The notes beneath the pieces were generated by a model. It made no database searches, was not told the origin of the DNA, and saw nothing but the letters and a program-made list of their open reading frames with translations. Position numbers and translations under genes: made by a program. From Pseudopedobacter sp. (GTDB taxonomy: Bacteria > Bacteroidota > Bacteroidia > Sphingobacteriales > Sphingobacteriaceae), in NCBI GenBank assembly GCA_014378105.1, contig JACMOI010000077.1, positions 1-32,826 of the forward strand: a DNA stretch of 32,826 nucleotides, written 5' to 3'. The stretch's first letter is position 1; every line of letters begins with the position of its first letter. Positions 8,351 to 16,591 of this stretch are shown piece by piece.

Positions 8351-8394
8351 AAAAAAGAAGGTCTTTCTGCAAAAGCAGAAAGACCTTCTTTTTT
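8351..8394. terminator. Bidirectional terminator between pit and the GH3 gene
   Basis: A perfect 20-base inverted repeat with a 4-base AAAA loop. The GC-containing core is GAAGGTCTTTCTGC/GCAGAAAGACCTTC. A-rich and T-rich flanks on either side supply a U-tract in both directions, which suits the convergent genes ending at 8334 and 8397. Confidence 0.93.
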
Positions 8395-8396
8395 TA

Positions 8397-10739
8397 TTAT
8401 TTTGAAGGCTTCAACTCATTAATTTGTACTTGTGGCATCAATACAGGATGAACTTTTTCTACCGTTAATTCTTTTGCCAATTCAAAAGACTTACGCTGCT
8501 TAATATTCATTGAAGAGGCACCTATTTTTATTTCATACTTTCCAGTTTCTGCCACCCATGCGCTTTTTTCAGAATCAAACGAGGCTAAGTCTTTAGCGCT
8601 TAAAGTGAACATTATTGTTTGTTTTTCTTTAGGTTGAAGTAGTTTTGTTTTAGCAAAACCTTTTAACTCCTCCACTGGCTTTATTAATTCATGAGCTGGG
8701 GCTGACAAGTATAACTGTACGATCTCTTTCCCTGTTTTTTCACCACTATTGGTGATATCAATTGTAGCTGTTATATTTCCGTTAAAATTTGTACTGCTTA
8801 ATTTAAGATTACTATAAATAAAGTTCGAATAACTTAAACCGTAACCAAATTCATAAGCTGGTTTCACATGAAATGTATTGTTATAACGATAACCCACAAA
8901 AATACCTTCATTATAAGTTACTTCTGAAGGATAACCCATAGAGAAACCTCCAATACCTTTAACATCTTTATCAGACAAGTTCTTTCCTGGAAAATATTTA
9001 GCACTTGGTACTTCTTGGTAATTGGCTGGAAAAGTAACAGCCAATTTACCTGATGGATTCACTTTTCCACTTAAAATATCTGCAACAGCATTTCCTGCTT
9101 CTTGCCCTCCCTGCCAAGCTAATAAAATAGCATCTGCATCGTCTCTCCATGAAGATACATCCATCACTCCACCTGTATTTAAAATTACAACAAGCTTTTT
9201 GTTTTGAGCATGGAATGCGATGGATACCTGATGAATTAATGCTTTCTCGGCATCACTTAAATAATAATCGTTTTCTACTTTTCTATCTTGAAATTCGCCA
9301 GAATTTCTGCCAATAGTAATAAAAGCAATATCACTACTCAACGCCTTTTGTTTTAGTAAGTCATCGTTAATATTCATTTCGGACAAAGGAGCAGATAGTT
9401 CAAAAAAGAACTTTTTAGGAGGTTGTTTTGCTTTTTCAGCTTTGATAAATGCCGAATAGCTGCTGCCTAAATCTTCATCAATAAAATAACCTGCATTCTT
9501 TAAACCATCAACCAAAGAAATAGTGTATGCCTCATTCACATCCCCACTACCAGTTCCTCCAGAAATAAAATCGTAAGAGGTGTTTCCAAATGCCGCTATA
9601 TTTTTGATTTGATGCATTGGTAAGGTTTGATTTAAATTTTTTAGAAGCACCATACCATCCGCTGCTGCATTTCTTGCAATAATGGCATGTGCTTTCAGAT
9701 CTGGATGATTTGCAAATGGATATTTTTTAAAAGTTGGTGAGGATAATATGAGATTGGCTAATCTAACGGCATTTTCATCAATTATCCTAACAGATAAAAA
9801 TCCATTTTTTATAGCTGCTAAAATATCAGCAACCTGCTTGGATGTTCCTGGCATTAAAAGATCATTTCCAGCTTTCATTTGCTCAACGGCATCGTCTCCC
9901 CCAAACCAATCTGTCATCACTAAGCCTTTAAATCCCCATTCTTTACGAAGAATGGTAGTGAGTAAATCGTATTCCTGAGAAGTATAAGTACCATTCAATT
10001 TATTATAAGAACTCATCACGGTCCAAGGTTGTGATTTTTTCACAGCAATTTCAAAACCTTTTAAATAGATTTCTCGTAAAGCTCTTTCGCTTACAATAGT
10101 ATTCACTAAATTCCTATTGGTTTCCTGATTGTTAACCGCAAAATGTTTCAAAGAAGTTCCAACGCCATTTGATTCGATACCATTAATCATTGCCGCTGCA
10201 ATATTTCCTACTACCACGGGATCTTCTGAATAATATTCAAAATTTCTTCCGCCTAAAGGATTCCTTTGAATATTGATGGCTGGAGCTAATAAAATATCTA
10301 CACCGTATTCTTTAACTTCACTGCCCATAGCTTGGCCTACTTTCTTTACTAATGTGGTGTCCCATGATGAAGCCAATAAACTTCCGATTGGAAATGCCGT
10401 ACAATAAAAAGTTTTATCGGGCTGACTTTTTCTCACAGGTTGGATTCTTAATCCAGCTGGTCCGTCTGCCAACACAATGGTTGGTAAATTGAGTCTCGGG
10501 ATAGCAAACGTTGTACCAGCAGCACCCTCCACTAAGTCTTGAGTTTGGCCTACCGTTGGACCATTATTCAAATCAATACCAGGTAATTTCATCCCTTTAC
10601 CTACTAAAAATTTTACTTTTTCCTCTAAGGTCATTTTAGAGACTAAAGCTTTTGCTTTACTTAAGTTCTGGTTTTGGGCAAGAGCTCCAAAACTCATCTG
10701 AATAAAAATAAATATTGGGAGTAATTTTTTCATTTTCAA
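8397..10739 (-). CDS. Exported glycoside hydrolase family 3 (beta-glucosidase-like)
   Basis: A 780-residue secreted or periplasmic glycosidase. It has an N-terminal signal peptide (residues 1-21, ending GALAQ). The GH3 TIM barrel shows LADGPAGLR, QRNPLGGRNFEYYSEDP, SLKHFAVNNQETNR and the nucleophile D277 in GLVMTDWFGGDD. In the alpha/beta sandwich, E482 in GRNSGEFQDR is a good candidate acid/base. A C-terminal fibronectin-III-like domain follows (about residues 630-750). This domain order fits beta-glucosidase/beta-xylosidase enzymes, but the sugar specificity is not certain. It is divergent from a Nudix-fold regulator with a palindrome in between, suggesting sugar-controlled expression. Confidence 0.92.
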   Translation of the reverse strand: MKMKKLLPIFIFIQMSFGALAQNQNLSKAKALVSKMTLEEKVKFLVGKGMKLPGIDLNNGPTVGQTQDLVEGAAGTTFAIPRLNLPTIVLADGPAGLRIQPVRKSQPDKTFYCTAFPIGSLLASSWDTTLVKKVGQAMGSEVKEYGVDILLAPAINIQRNPLGGRNFEYYSEDPVVVGNIAAAMINGIESNGVGTSLKHFAVNNQETNRNLVNTIVSERALREIYLKGFEIAVKKSQPWTVMSSYNKLNGTYTSQEYDLLTTILRKEWGFKGLVMTDWFGGDDAVEQMKAGNDLLMPGTSKQVADILAAIKNGFLSVRIIDENAVRLANLILSSPTFKKYPFANHPDLKAHAIIARNAAADGMVLLKNLNQTLPMHQIKNIAAFGNTSYDFISGGTGSGDVNEAYTISLVDGLKNAGYFIDEDLGSSYSAFIKAEKAKQPPKKFFFELSAPLSEMNINDDLLKQKALSSDIAFITIGRNSGEFQDRKVENDYYLSDAEKALIHQVSIAFHAQNKKLVVILNTGGVMDVSSWRDDADAILLAWQGGQEAGNAVADILSGKVNPSGKLAVTFPANYQEVPSAKYFPGKNLSDKDVKGIGGFSMGYPSEVTYNEGIFVGYRYNNTFHVKPAYEFGYGLSYSNFIYSNLKLSSTNFNGNITATIDITNSGEKTGKEIVQLYLSAPAHELIKPVEELKGFAKTKLLQPKEKQTIMFTLSAKDLASFDSEKSAWVAETGKYEIKIGASSMNIKQRKSFELAKELTVEKVHPVLMPQVQINELKPSK

Positions 10740-10753
10740 TAATTTAGGTTTTT

Positions 10754-10776
10754 CATTATGTTATAATGACACAATG
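10754..10776. promoter_or_regulatory. Candidate operator: 23-base imperfect palindrome
   Basis: CATTATGTTAT-A-ATGACACAATG is symmetric about base 10765, with nine of eleven positions pairing. It lies 15 bases upstream of the GH3 start codon. It overlaps TATCATTG on the minus strand (10772-10779), a one-mismatch -7 element. This position suits a repressor site for the divergently encoded Nudix-fold regulator. Binding is inference. Confidence 0.4.
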
Positions 10777-10829
10777 ATAAATAAAACATTTAAAATTTCA
10801 TATTTATTTTTTTTTGCCTTTTGTACTGT

Positions 10830-10837
10830 TAGTTTTG
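10830..10837 (+). promoter_or_regulatory. Bacteroidota -7 element before the Nudix-fold regulator
   Basis: TAGTTTTG is an exact TAnnTTTG match that ends only four bases before the ATG at 10842. If used, the transcript would be leaderless or nearly so. A TTG occurs at 10814-10816, but its 13-base spacing is short for a -33 element. Confidence 0.4.
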
Positions 10838-10841
10838 CTTA

Positions 10842-11615
10842 ATGGATTTAAGGAATAGGATATCATCTCATTATCAAAATGGCCAAGAAATATATTTGAG
10901 AAATATTTCTATAGACTGCGTCATTTTTGGTTTTCATAAAAACGAGCTGAAAGTATTATTGCTACATACTCTTTATTCTAATTTGTGGGCTTTACCCGGA
11001 GGCTTCATCTTAAAAGAAGAACATATGGATGATGCAGCAAATAGAATATTGTTAGATCGCACAGGTCTCGATAATATTTATTTGCAGCAATTTCATGTAT
11101 TTAGTAAACCAGAAAGATCGACAAAAGAAATCAATCAGAAATTTTTGAAAAACTTAGGATTGGAGCTTGAGGAAAGTTGGATGTTTGAGCGCTTTGTGAC
11201 TGTTGGCTACAATGCTTTAGTAGATTTTAACAAGGTAAAAAAATTAGAGTCTGATATTTTTTCATCTAAATGCGAATGGTTTAATATCGATGCGCTCCCT
11301 GATATGCATTTAGATCATCAAGAAATAATTAATAAAGCATTGGAAAAAATGCAACTAGACCTAAATTATCATCCTATTGGCTATAATTTATTACCCGAAA
11401 AATTTACCATGCCAGAGCTTCAGAAGTTGTATGAAACTGTCTTAAATAAGAAATTAGACCGAAGGAACTTTCAAAGAAAAATAATCGGAGAAAAAATCCT
11501 TAAACGACTAGAAGAAACTAAAAAAGGGGTCGCCCACAAAGCGCCAAGTTATTACAAATTTGATCTTAAGAATTACCAAACAGCATTAAAAGTAGGACTA
11601 GGGTTTGACTTATAA
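10842..11615 (+). CDS. NrtR/AraR-type transcriptional regulator (degenerate Nudix domain plus winged helix)
   Basis: A 257-residue protein. The N-terminal Nudix fold (about residues 22-150) contains WALPGGFILKEEHMDDAANR. In the Nudix box GX5EX7REUXEEXGU the catalytic glutamates are lost: it reads RILLDRTGL, so hydrolysis is unlikely and ligand sensing is expected. The C-terminal half (about residues 165-240) matches the winged-helix of this family, with MPELQKLYETVLNKKLDRRN and FQRKIIGEKILKRLEET, the usual DNA-binding segments. In Bacteroidota such proteins often control sugar utilisation, AraR being the known example. The divergent GH3 gene is the obvious candidate target. Only one plausible ATG exists. 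Confidence 0.88.
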   Translation: MDLRNRISSHYQNGQEIYLRNISIDCVIFGFHKNELKVLLLHTLYSNLWALPGGFILKEEHMDDAANRILLDRTGLDNIYLQQFHVFSKPERSTKEINQKFLKNLGLELEESWMFERFVTVGYNALVDFNKVKKLESDIFSSKCEWFNIDALPDMHLDHQEIINKALEKMQLDLNYHPIGYNLLPEKFTMPELQKLYETVLNKKLDRRNFQRKIIGEKILKRLEETKKGVAHKAPSYYKFDLKNYQTALKVGLGFDL

Positions 11616-11645
11616 TAAGCGCTATTTAATTATTTGACATCAAAT

Positions 11646-12377
11646 CTATTTCACTTTTAAATTATTGATTGCAACTTCTGAGAGTTTGATCAATCTGTCT
11701 TCTTCAAATAATTTGCCGTAATCTTCTAAAGGTAATGTTTCACCAGGTTTAGAAGTTAAATTATCATAATCTTGGATTTTAATTTCCCCATCTTTATTGA
11801 TGGTCCTTACTGATCTAAAACGAATGCCTCCTTCACTGTAAGCGAAATAATCCATACTATGATCAACTTGGTCAAACCAAAAATAAAACGTGTCATCAAA
11901 ATGATCTCCACCTTGCTCTTTCTTAAATTTCACCTTAATCTCATCGTAACTTTTACCATTTACCATGACACTTTTTAAATAATCTTTTTCTACAGCAGGA
12001 TCGTTTAATTTTAATGGCAACAACACAAAATAGGCTACCGAATTAACTGATTTAGAATATTTTAAAGAATCCTTCTCCGTTTGTGGAACCACCAAACCAT
12101 TCACTTCTCTCACAAAACCATGATTGGATAATTGATCCTTTACTTTCCCTAATGAATCGTCTGTAAAGGTACGCTCATAAAAATAATCGCCTTTCTTGAG
12201 CTGAATTTGATAGTGATATTGCCTAAAGTCGAAATTCATTGTTTTATTGTCCAACTTATCCATCCCATAAAAAGCGATAGATTGATTTACAATTTTATCA
12301 GCTTTATGTTCAGAACTACAAGATGTAAATCCTAAAAAACTAATCAGAGTAATTAAAAAAAGATGTTGCTTTTGCAT
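11646..12377 (-). CDS. Putative lipoprotein, DUF6503-like
   Basis: A 243-residue predicted lipoprotein: the signal sequence ends in the lipobox GFTSC with C20 acylated. The mature part begins with a KADKIVNQSIAFYGM helix. It continues with beta-rich sequence such as MNFDFRQYHYQ, YFVLLPLKLNDPAV, DTFYFWFDQVDHSMDYFAYS and a C-terminal RSVRTIN strand. This pattern resembles the DUF6503 family of Bacteroidota, remembered rather than searched. An LolA/outer-membrane-lipoprotein-sorting-like beta sheet is a possible fold. No enzymatic residues stand out and the function is unknown. It is divergent from the PIG-L gene and convergent with the regulator gene. Confidence 0.75.
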   Translation of the reverse strand: MQKQHLFLITLISFLGFTSCSSEHKADKIVNQSIAFYGMDKLDNKTMNFDFRQYHYQIQLKKGDYFYERTFTDDSLGKVKDQLSNHGFVREVNGLVVPQTEKDSLKYSKSVNSVAYFVLLPLKLNDPAVEKDYLKSVMVNGKSYDEIKVKFKKEQGGDHFDDTFYFWFDQVDHSMDYFAYSEGGIRFRSVRTINKDGEIKIQDYDNLTSKPGETLPLEDYGKLFEEDRLIKLSEVAINNLKVK

Positions 12378-12452
12378 AGGTTGAAATTAAGGTAGATTTT
12401 TAGCTTTTAAAAATTTAATATTTGAGTAACGTAATTTTTAAGTTTCATCTCA

Positions 12453-12484
12453 TTGTCTGCCCATTAAATTATTAACTTGCTTTG
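12453..12484 (+). promoter_or_regulatory. Possible promoter of the PIG-L/cyclase operon
   Basis: TTG at 12453-12455 and TTGCTTTG at 12477-12484 (one mismatch to TAnnTTTG) are 21 bases apart, within the usual range. A transcript would begin near 12491, leaving about 24 bases before the ATG at 12515. This favours that ATG over the TTG codon at 12482. Confidence 0.35.
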
Positions 12485-12514
12485 TCAATTAATCAACATC
12501 ACAAATCAATTCAC

Positions 12515-14941
12515 ATGAAATTCAGAAGCCTTATCTTCGTTCTACTTTTTTTTACGCTCCTAACGAAAGCTCAAACCTCGCCTCAATTAAATTCATCCGA
12601 AATTTTACAGGGAATAAAAAAGCTAAACGTAACCGGAAGTGTGTTATACATTGCCGCACATCCAGATGATGAAAACACCAGATTACTAGCTTATTTATCT
12701 AAAGAAAAAGGTTATAAAACTGGTTATTTAGCTTTAACCAGAGGCGATGGTGGGCAAAATTTGATAGGTAACGAGCAAAGTGAAGATTTAGGCTTGATTA
12801 GAACACAAGAGCTTTTAGCCGCCCGAAGAAATGATGGTGCTTTACAATTTTTTACTCGAGCAAATGATTTTGGTTTCTCCAAAACGCCAGAAGAAACTTT
12901 TAAAATATGGAATAAAGATTCTATCCTTTCGGATGTAGTTTATATCATCAGAAAGTTTAGACCTGATGTGATCATCACCCGTTTTCCGCCCGACGAAAGA
13001 GCTGGACATGGACATCATGCTGCTTCTTCCATTTTAGCACAGGAAGCTTTTGACGCAGCTGCCAATCCAAATAAATTTCCCGAGCAGTTGAAAGAAGTGA
13101 GCGTTTGGCAAGCCAAAAGAATACTTTGGAATAATTATAATTTTGGTGGAAACGATAATACTTCTAACGATCAATTGAAAATTGACGTGGGTGTTTACAA
13201 TCCTCTATTAGGTAAAAGTTATGGGGAAATCGCAGCAGAAAGTCGTTCTATGCATAAAAGTCAGGGCTTTGGAAGTAGTAAACAACGCGGAAGTGCAATT
13301 GAATATTTCTCTGTTTGGAAAGGTGACTTGCCCAAAGAGGATTTAATGGAAGGCATCAAAATAGATTGGACTAGATTTGATAAAACAACAGATATTCAGC
13401 ATTTAATAAGCAATTTAAAATCTGAATTTCAAGCAGATCAACCAGAAAAAAGTATTCCCGTTTTATTGAGTTTATATCGCTCATTTGACCTTTCAAATGC
13501 CGATCCTATCTATCAAACAAAAACCAAAGAAGTAAAAGATTTGATTTTAGCTTGCAGTGGAACTTGGTTCGAAGCTTACGCAGAAAAACCAGCTGTGGCG
13601 CTCAACACGCCTTATAAAGTTAGATTGGATGCCATCAGCCAACTAAAAGATGTGTCTATTACTATCAAAAGATTAGGTAAGAGCACAGTTTTGGCCGCTA
13701 ATCAATTACAAACAATTGATGGCTCAATCACCTCTGAAGAGATCAGCCAACCTTATTGGCTAAAGGATGCTCATGAAGTGGGTATGTATAAAATTGATGA
13801 TCAAAATAATTTAAATTATCCAGAAGGAATGCCAGCACAATCAATTGATTTCCTAGTTAATATTAATGGCGTCAATCTTTCGTTTACTTGTCCAATAGTT
13901 TATAAATATACTGACCAAGTTAGAGGTGAGATATATCAACCATTGGCTATTACACCTCCCGCAACTATCAATCTAGATTCAAAAGCTTTTATTTTTAATG
14001 GTGCTGAAACCAAAAATATTACACTTAAACTCAAAGCTTTTAAAGATGATTCAAAAGGAACTTTAAGCTTGGCATTACCCAAAGGATGGGTTGCTTCTCC
14101 ATCAACATTTAATTTTGATTTGAAGAAATATGGTGAAGAAATAACTGTAGTTTTCAAAATATCAGCGCAAGCCAATGCCGCTAACGGAGATTTAAAAGCA
14201 TCGCTAATAATAGATGGTAAAACCTATTCTAAAGGCATAAAAATTATCGCTTATGAACACATTCCGACCATCACCTATTTCCCATCAGCCGAAGCTAAAT
14301 TGGTAAAACTCGATTTAAAAACTACTGCAAAAAATATTGGCTATATCATGGGTGCGGGAGATTTAGTCCCTGATATGCTGAAAGAAATTGGATTAAATGT
14401 GACCATGCTTTTTGAAAATGAAATCATGAACGGTGATTTATCTAAATACGATGCAATTATAGCCGGTGTAAGAACTTATAATGTGAACGAAAGAATTGCC
14501 TTTGAGCAGCCTAAACTCCTAAAGTATGTTGAGAGCGGTGGAGTTTACTTAGTACAATATAATGTGAATCGCCCATTGATGATGGAACAAATTGGACCTT
14601 ACCCATTTGTCATCAGCAGAGATCGTGTGACTGAAGAAGATGCAACGGTCAACTTTATAAAACCTGAGAGCAAAGCATTGAATTATCCCAACAAAATCAC
14701 CTCTAAAGATTTTGAAAATTGGATTCAAGAACGTGGAATTTACTTCGCCCAAAGCGTAGACGCACATTATGAAAAGCCTTTAAGCATGAAAGATACAGGT
14801 GAAAAAGAATCTGATGGCTCCTTATTAATCACCACTTATGGTAAAGGGAAATATGTGTACACTGGTTTAGATTTTTTTAGAGAATTGCCTGCTGGTGTTC
14901 CAGGTGCTTATCGCTTATTGATGAATTTGATTTCGAAGTGA
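12515..14941 (+). CDS. Exported PIG-L family deacetylase with C-terminal domains
   Basis: An 808-residue exported protein with a signal peptide at residues 1-19 (ending LLTKAQ). The PIG-L (LmbE) zinc deacetylase domain spans about residues 40-270. The AHPDDE motif (48-53) supplies zinc ligands and the catalytic aspartate, and the GHGHHAAS motif (164-171) the last histidine. The family removes N-acetyl groups from amino sugars or conjugates. The remainder holds beta-sandwich sequence with NEW3-like character (about 480-580). A C-terminal alpha/beta domain (DMLKEIGLNVTML, DAIIAGVRTYN, GGVYLVQYN) resembles a class I glutamine-amidotransferase fold. The ATG at 12515 places the signal peptide correctly. 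The stop codon overlaps a possible GTG start of the cyclase gene. Confidence 0.88.
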   Translation: MKFRSLIFVLLFFTLLTKAQTSPQLNSSEILQGIKKLNVTGSVLYIAAHPDDENTRLLAYLSKEKGYKTGYLALTRGDGGQNLIGNEQSEDLGLIRTQELLAARRNDGALQFFTRANDFGFSKTPEETFKIWNKDSILSDVVYIIRKFRPDVIITRFPPDERAGHGHHAASSILAQEAFDAAANPNKFPEQLKEVSVWQAKRILWNNYNFGGNDNTSNDQLKIDVGVYNPLLGKSYGEIAAESRSMHKSQGFGSSKQRGSAIEYFSVWKGDLPKEDLMEGIKIDWTRFDKTTDIQHLISNLKSEFQADQPEKSIPVLLSLYRSFDLSNADPIYQTKTKEVKDLILACSGTWFEAYAEKPAVALNTPYKVRLDAISQLKDVSITIKRLGKSTVLAANQLQTIDGSITSEEISQPYWLKDAHEVGMYKIDDQNNLNYPEGMPAQSIDFLVNINGVNLSFTCPIVYKYTDQVRGEIYQPLAITPPATINLDSKAFIFNGAETKNITLKLKAFKDDSKGTLSLALPKGWVASPSTFNFDLKKYGEEITVVFKISAQANAANGDLKASLIIDGKTYSKGIKIIAYEHIPTITYFPSAEAKLVKLDLKTTAKNIGYIMGAGDLVPDMLKEIGLNVTMLFENEIMNGDLSKYDAIIAGVRTYNVNERIAFEQPKLLKYVESGGVYLVQYNVNRPLMMEQIGPYPFVISRDRVTEEDATVNFIKPESKALNYPNKITSKDFENWIQERGIYFAQSVDAHYEKPLSMKDTGEKESDGSLLITTYGKGKYVYTGLDFFRELPAGVPGAYRLLMNLISK

Positions 14942-14970
14942 ATTTTACAGATGTTTGTAGTTTCCAATTC

Positions 14971-16095
14971 ATGAAATTTAAGATCAGTTATACTGCAAGC
15001 GCCAGAAAATATGCTTTTAGGCATCCGCTAATTAGTGCTGTGCTTATGCAAACTAGTTTCTGGATTCTTTCTTTTCTTTTACTTAGCTACATCCTACACT
15101 TTGCTTCTTTAGGATTTAGCGTAATTTATGATGTTAAGGTACCTAGCTCCATTAAACCAATTATACTCATCTCCCTATTAATAGGATTATTTTACGGTCT
15201 TATATTAGGATTTTCAGATTTTTTCTTTTATCGAAAATGGTTTAAGGGGAAATCTACTGGCTCATTAATTTTATTAAAAAGTATTTTTTATTTTTTGATG
15301 ATGATCTTTATGTTCATTCTTGTAAAGGAAATTATCTGGCAAAGATTTTTATTGCCAAACTACTTTATAAATACCAATTTTCGCCTTCCAGAAAAAGCAT
15401 GGGTTTTCTATTTTAAAATGACTTTAGTTTATGTCTTTTTCATGAGTATTGTCATCAGTTTCATTATTCAAGTAAATACTAAATTTGGCCCAGGCGTATT
15501 AATTCCACTTTTATTGGGTCGATACGCACATCCTAAAGAAGAAGAAAGAGTGTTTATTTTTTTGGATTTAAAGTCTTCTACCACTCACGCAGAAAAATTA
15601 GGCCATGTTAAATACAGTAAATTAATTAGAGACTGTTTTTTAAAAATCAATTATTTATCAGTTACTTATGGTGCAGAAATTTACCAATATGTAGGTGATG
15701 AAGTCGTATTGAGCTGGCCCACAAAAGGATTAGAAGATACAGCAACTTGTGTAGATTTTTACTTTGCCTGCAAAGATGATTTTTTAAATAGAAAGGCTTA
15801 TTATGTTAAGAAATACGGGGTTTTTCCAGAATTTAAAGCGGGTTTGCATTATGGGTTAGTAACTGCCGTTGAGGTGGGAGATGTAAAAAGAGAAATTGCT
15901 TTTCACGGTGATACTTTAAATGTTACTGCAAGGATACAAGCGAAATGTAACGAGTTAGATGCTGATTTGATTATTTCTGAAGACTTGAAAGACACTATAA
16001 AAAACAAACATTGTTTTCAGTTCGAATCGCAAGGATTGGTGCCGTTGAAGGGCAGAAAACAAGAAATTTGTATTTATACGGTATGCAAGTCTTAA
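14971..16095 (+). CDS. Membrane-anchored class III adenylate/guanylate cyclase
   Basis: A 374-residue protein. Four hydrophobic segments in the N-terminal half are followed by a class III cyclase domain beginning near FIFLDLKSSTTHAEKLG. The two metal aspartates lie in FLDLKSS and YQYVGDEVVLSW. HGDTLNVTARIQAKC carries the N and R expected for transition-state binding. Whether it makes cAMP or cGMP is not settled by eye. The chosen start is the ATG at 14971; a GTG at 14938, overlapping the PIG-L stop (GTGA), would add 11 residues. Either way it is tightly coupled to the deacetylase gene. Confidence 0.82.
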   Translation: MKFKISYTASARKYAFRHPLISAVLMQTSFWILSFLLLSYILHFASLGFSVIYDVKVPSSIKPIILISLLIGLFYGLILGFSDFFFYRKWFKGKSTGSLILLKSIFYFLMMIFMFILVKEIIWQRFLLPNYFINTNFRLPEKAWVFYFKMTLVYVFFMSIVISFIIQVNTKFGPGVLIPLLLGRYAHPKEEERVFIFLDLKSSTTHAEKLGHVKYSKLIRDCFLKINYLSVTYGAEIYQYVGDEVVLSWPTKGLEDTATCVDFYFACKDDFLNRKAYYVKKYGVFPEFKAGLHYGLVTAVEVGDVKREIAFHGDTLNVTARIQAKCNELDADLIISEDLKDTIKNKHCFQFESQGLVPLKGRKQEICIYTVCKS

Positions 16096-16269
16096 AAAAA
16101 CTTTAATTGAACTAGTATTCATCGATATCGCAGTTAAACCACCATTAATAAAATAATTACTACCCGTTATTAATACCCTTTTTTAAATCTACTACTAATT
16201 TTTTTGCTGACATTTTTTTAATCCTCACTAATTAATTACTCATTTTTTTTATCTTCTTGATTATTCCCT

Positions 16270-16277
16270 TAAATTTG
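16270..16277 (+). promoter_or_regulatory. Bacteroidota -7 element for the symporter operon
   Basis: TAAATTTG matches TAnnTTTG exactly and lies 19 bases before the ATG at 16297. The nearest TTG (16257-16259) is too close to be a normal -33 element. The preceding 170 bases from the cyclase stop are AT-rich and hold nothing else recognisable. Confidence 0.5.
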
Positions 16278-16296
16278 AACCATATATTAAAATCAC

Positions 16297-16479
16297 ATGG
16301 AAGAACAATTCGATTATCAAGATTATAATTGGTTATATTATTTAATAGGTCTAGTTTTTGGTGCAATAACCGGCTGGGCAATTGAAGGTCATATCATTAT
16401 TGGTGCAATTTTAGGCTTATTAACTGGCGGACTTTTCCAGTTCCTGATTAACAAAAGTCGTGGAGAGCAAGAAGCCTAA
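16297..16479 (+). CDS. Small glycine-rich membrane protein
   Basis: A 60-residue protein. An acidic, aromatic N terminus (MEEQFDYQDYNW) is followed by two short hydrophobic segments, LIGLVFGAITGWAIEG and IIIGAILGLLTGGLFQFLI. They have GxxxG-like spacing and form a probable helical hairpin, ending in a basic tail. No family is recognised. An exact TAnnTTTG element upstream and overlap by 20 bases with the next small gene support real expression. It may be the first gene of the symporter operon; its role is unknown. Confidence 0.65.
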   Translation: MEEQFDYQDYNWLYYLIGLVFGAITGWAIEGHIIIGAILGLLTGGLFQFLINKSRGEQEA

Positions 16480-16591
16480 TCAAGAGCTTCCTCCATTCAT
16501 CAAAAGCTGGAGCCAGTTTTACATTATTGTAATCTGTTGGCTGGCTCTGCTCATTTTTCTTTTTAACCTAGTCACTAATCATTTTTCATGA
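16460..16591 (+). CDS. 43-residue single-pass membrane protein coupled to the symporter
   Basis: A short gene starting at GTG 16460 with TGA at 16589-16591. The predicted peptide begins with a polar, proline-containing stretch (KKPNQELPPFIKSWSQF). One strongly hydrophobic helix follows (YIIVICWLALLIFLFNLV), then a short TNHFS tail. The start lies inside the end of the preceding gene, and the stop overlaps the symporter start codon as ATGA. This coupling, and the lack of any other role for the 108-base gap, support a real gene. Small membrane partners next to SSS transporters are known (the DUF485/YjcH, DUF997/YhdT and DUF4212 types), so an accessory-subunit role is plausible. An in-frame stop at 16445-16447 rules out a longer form. 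Confidence 0.7.
   Translation: MESKKPNQELPPFIKSWSQFYIIVICWLALLIFLFNLVTNHFS

Noticed and set aside
12403..12442. Inverted repeat TTAAAAATT/AATTTTTAA between the lipoprotein and PIG-L genes
   Set aside because: It consists only of A and T in a very AT-rich gap, so chance occurrence is likely.
12482..12514. TTG-initiated extension of the PIG-L protein
   Set aside because: It would add 11 polar residues before a well-formed signal peptide, and the TTG overlaps the likely promoter element.
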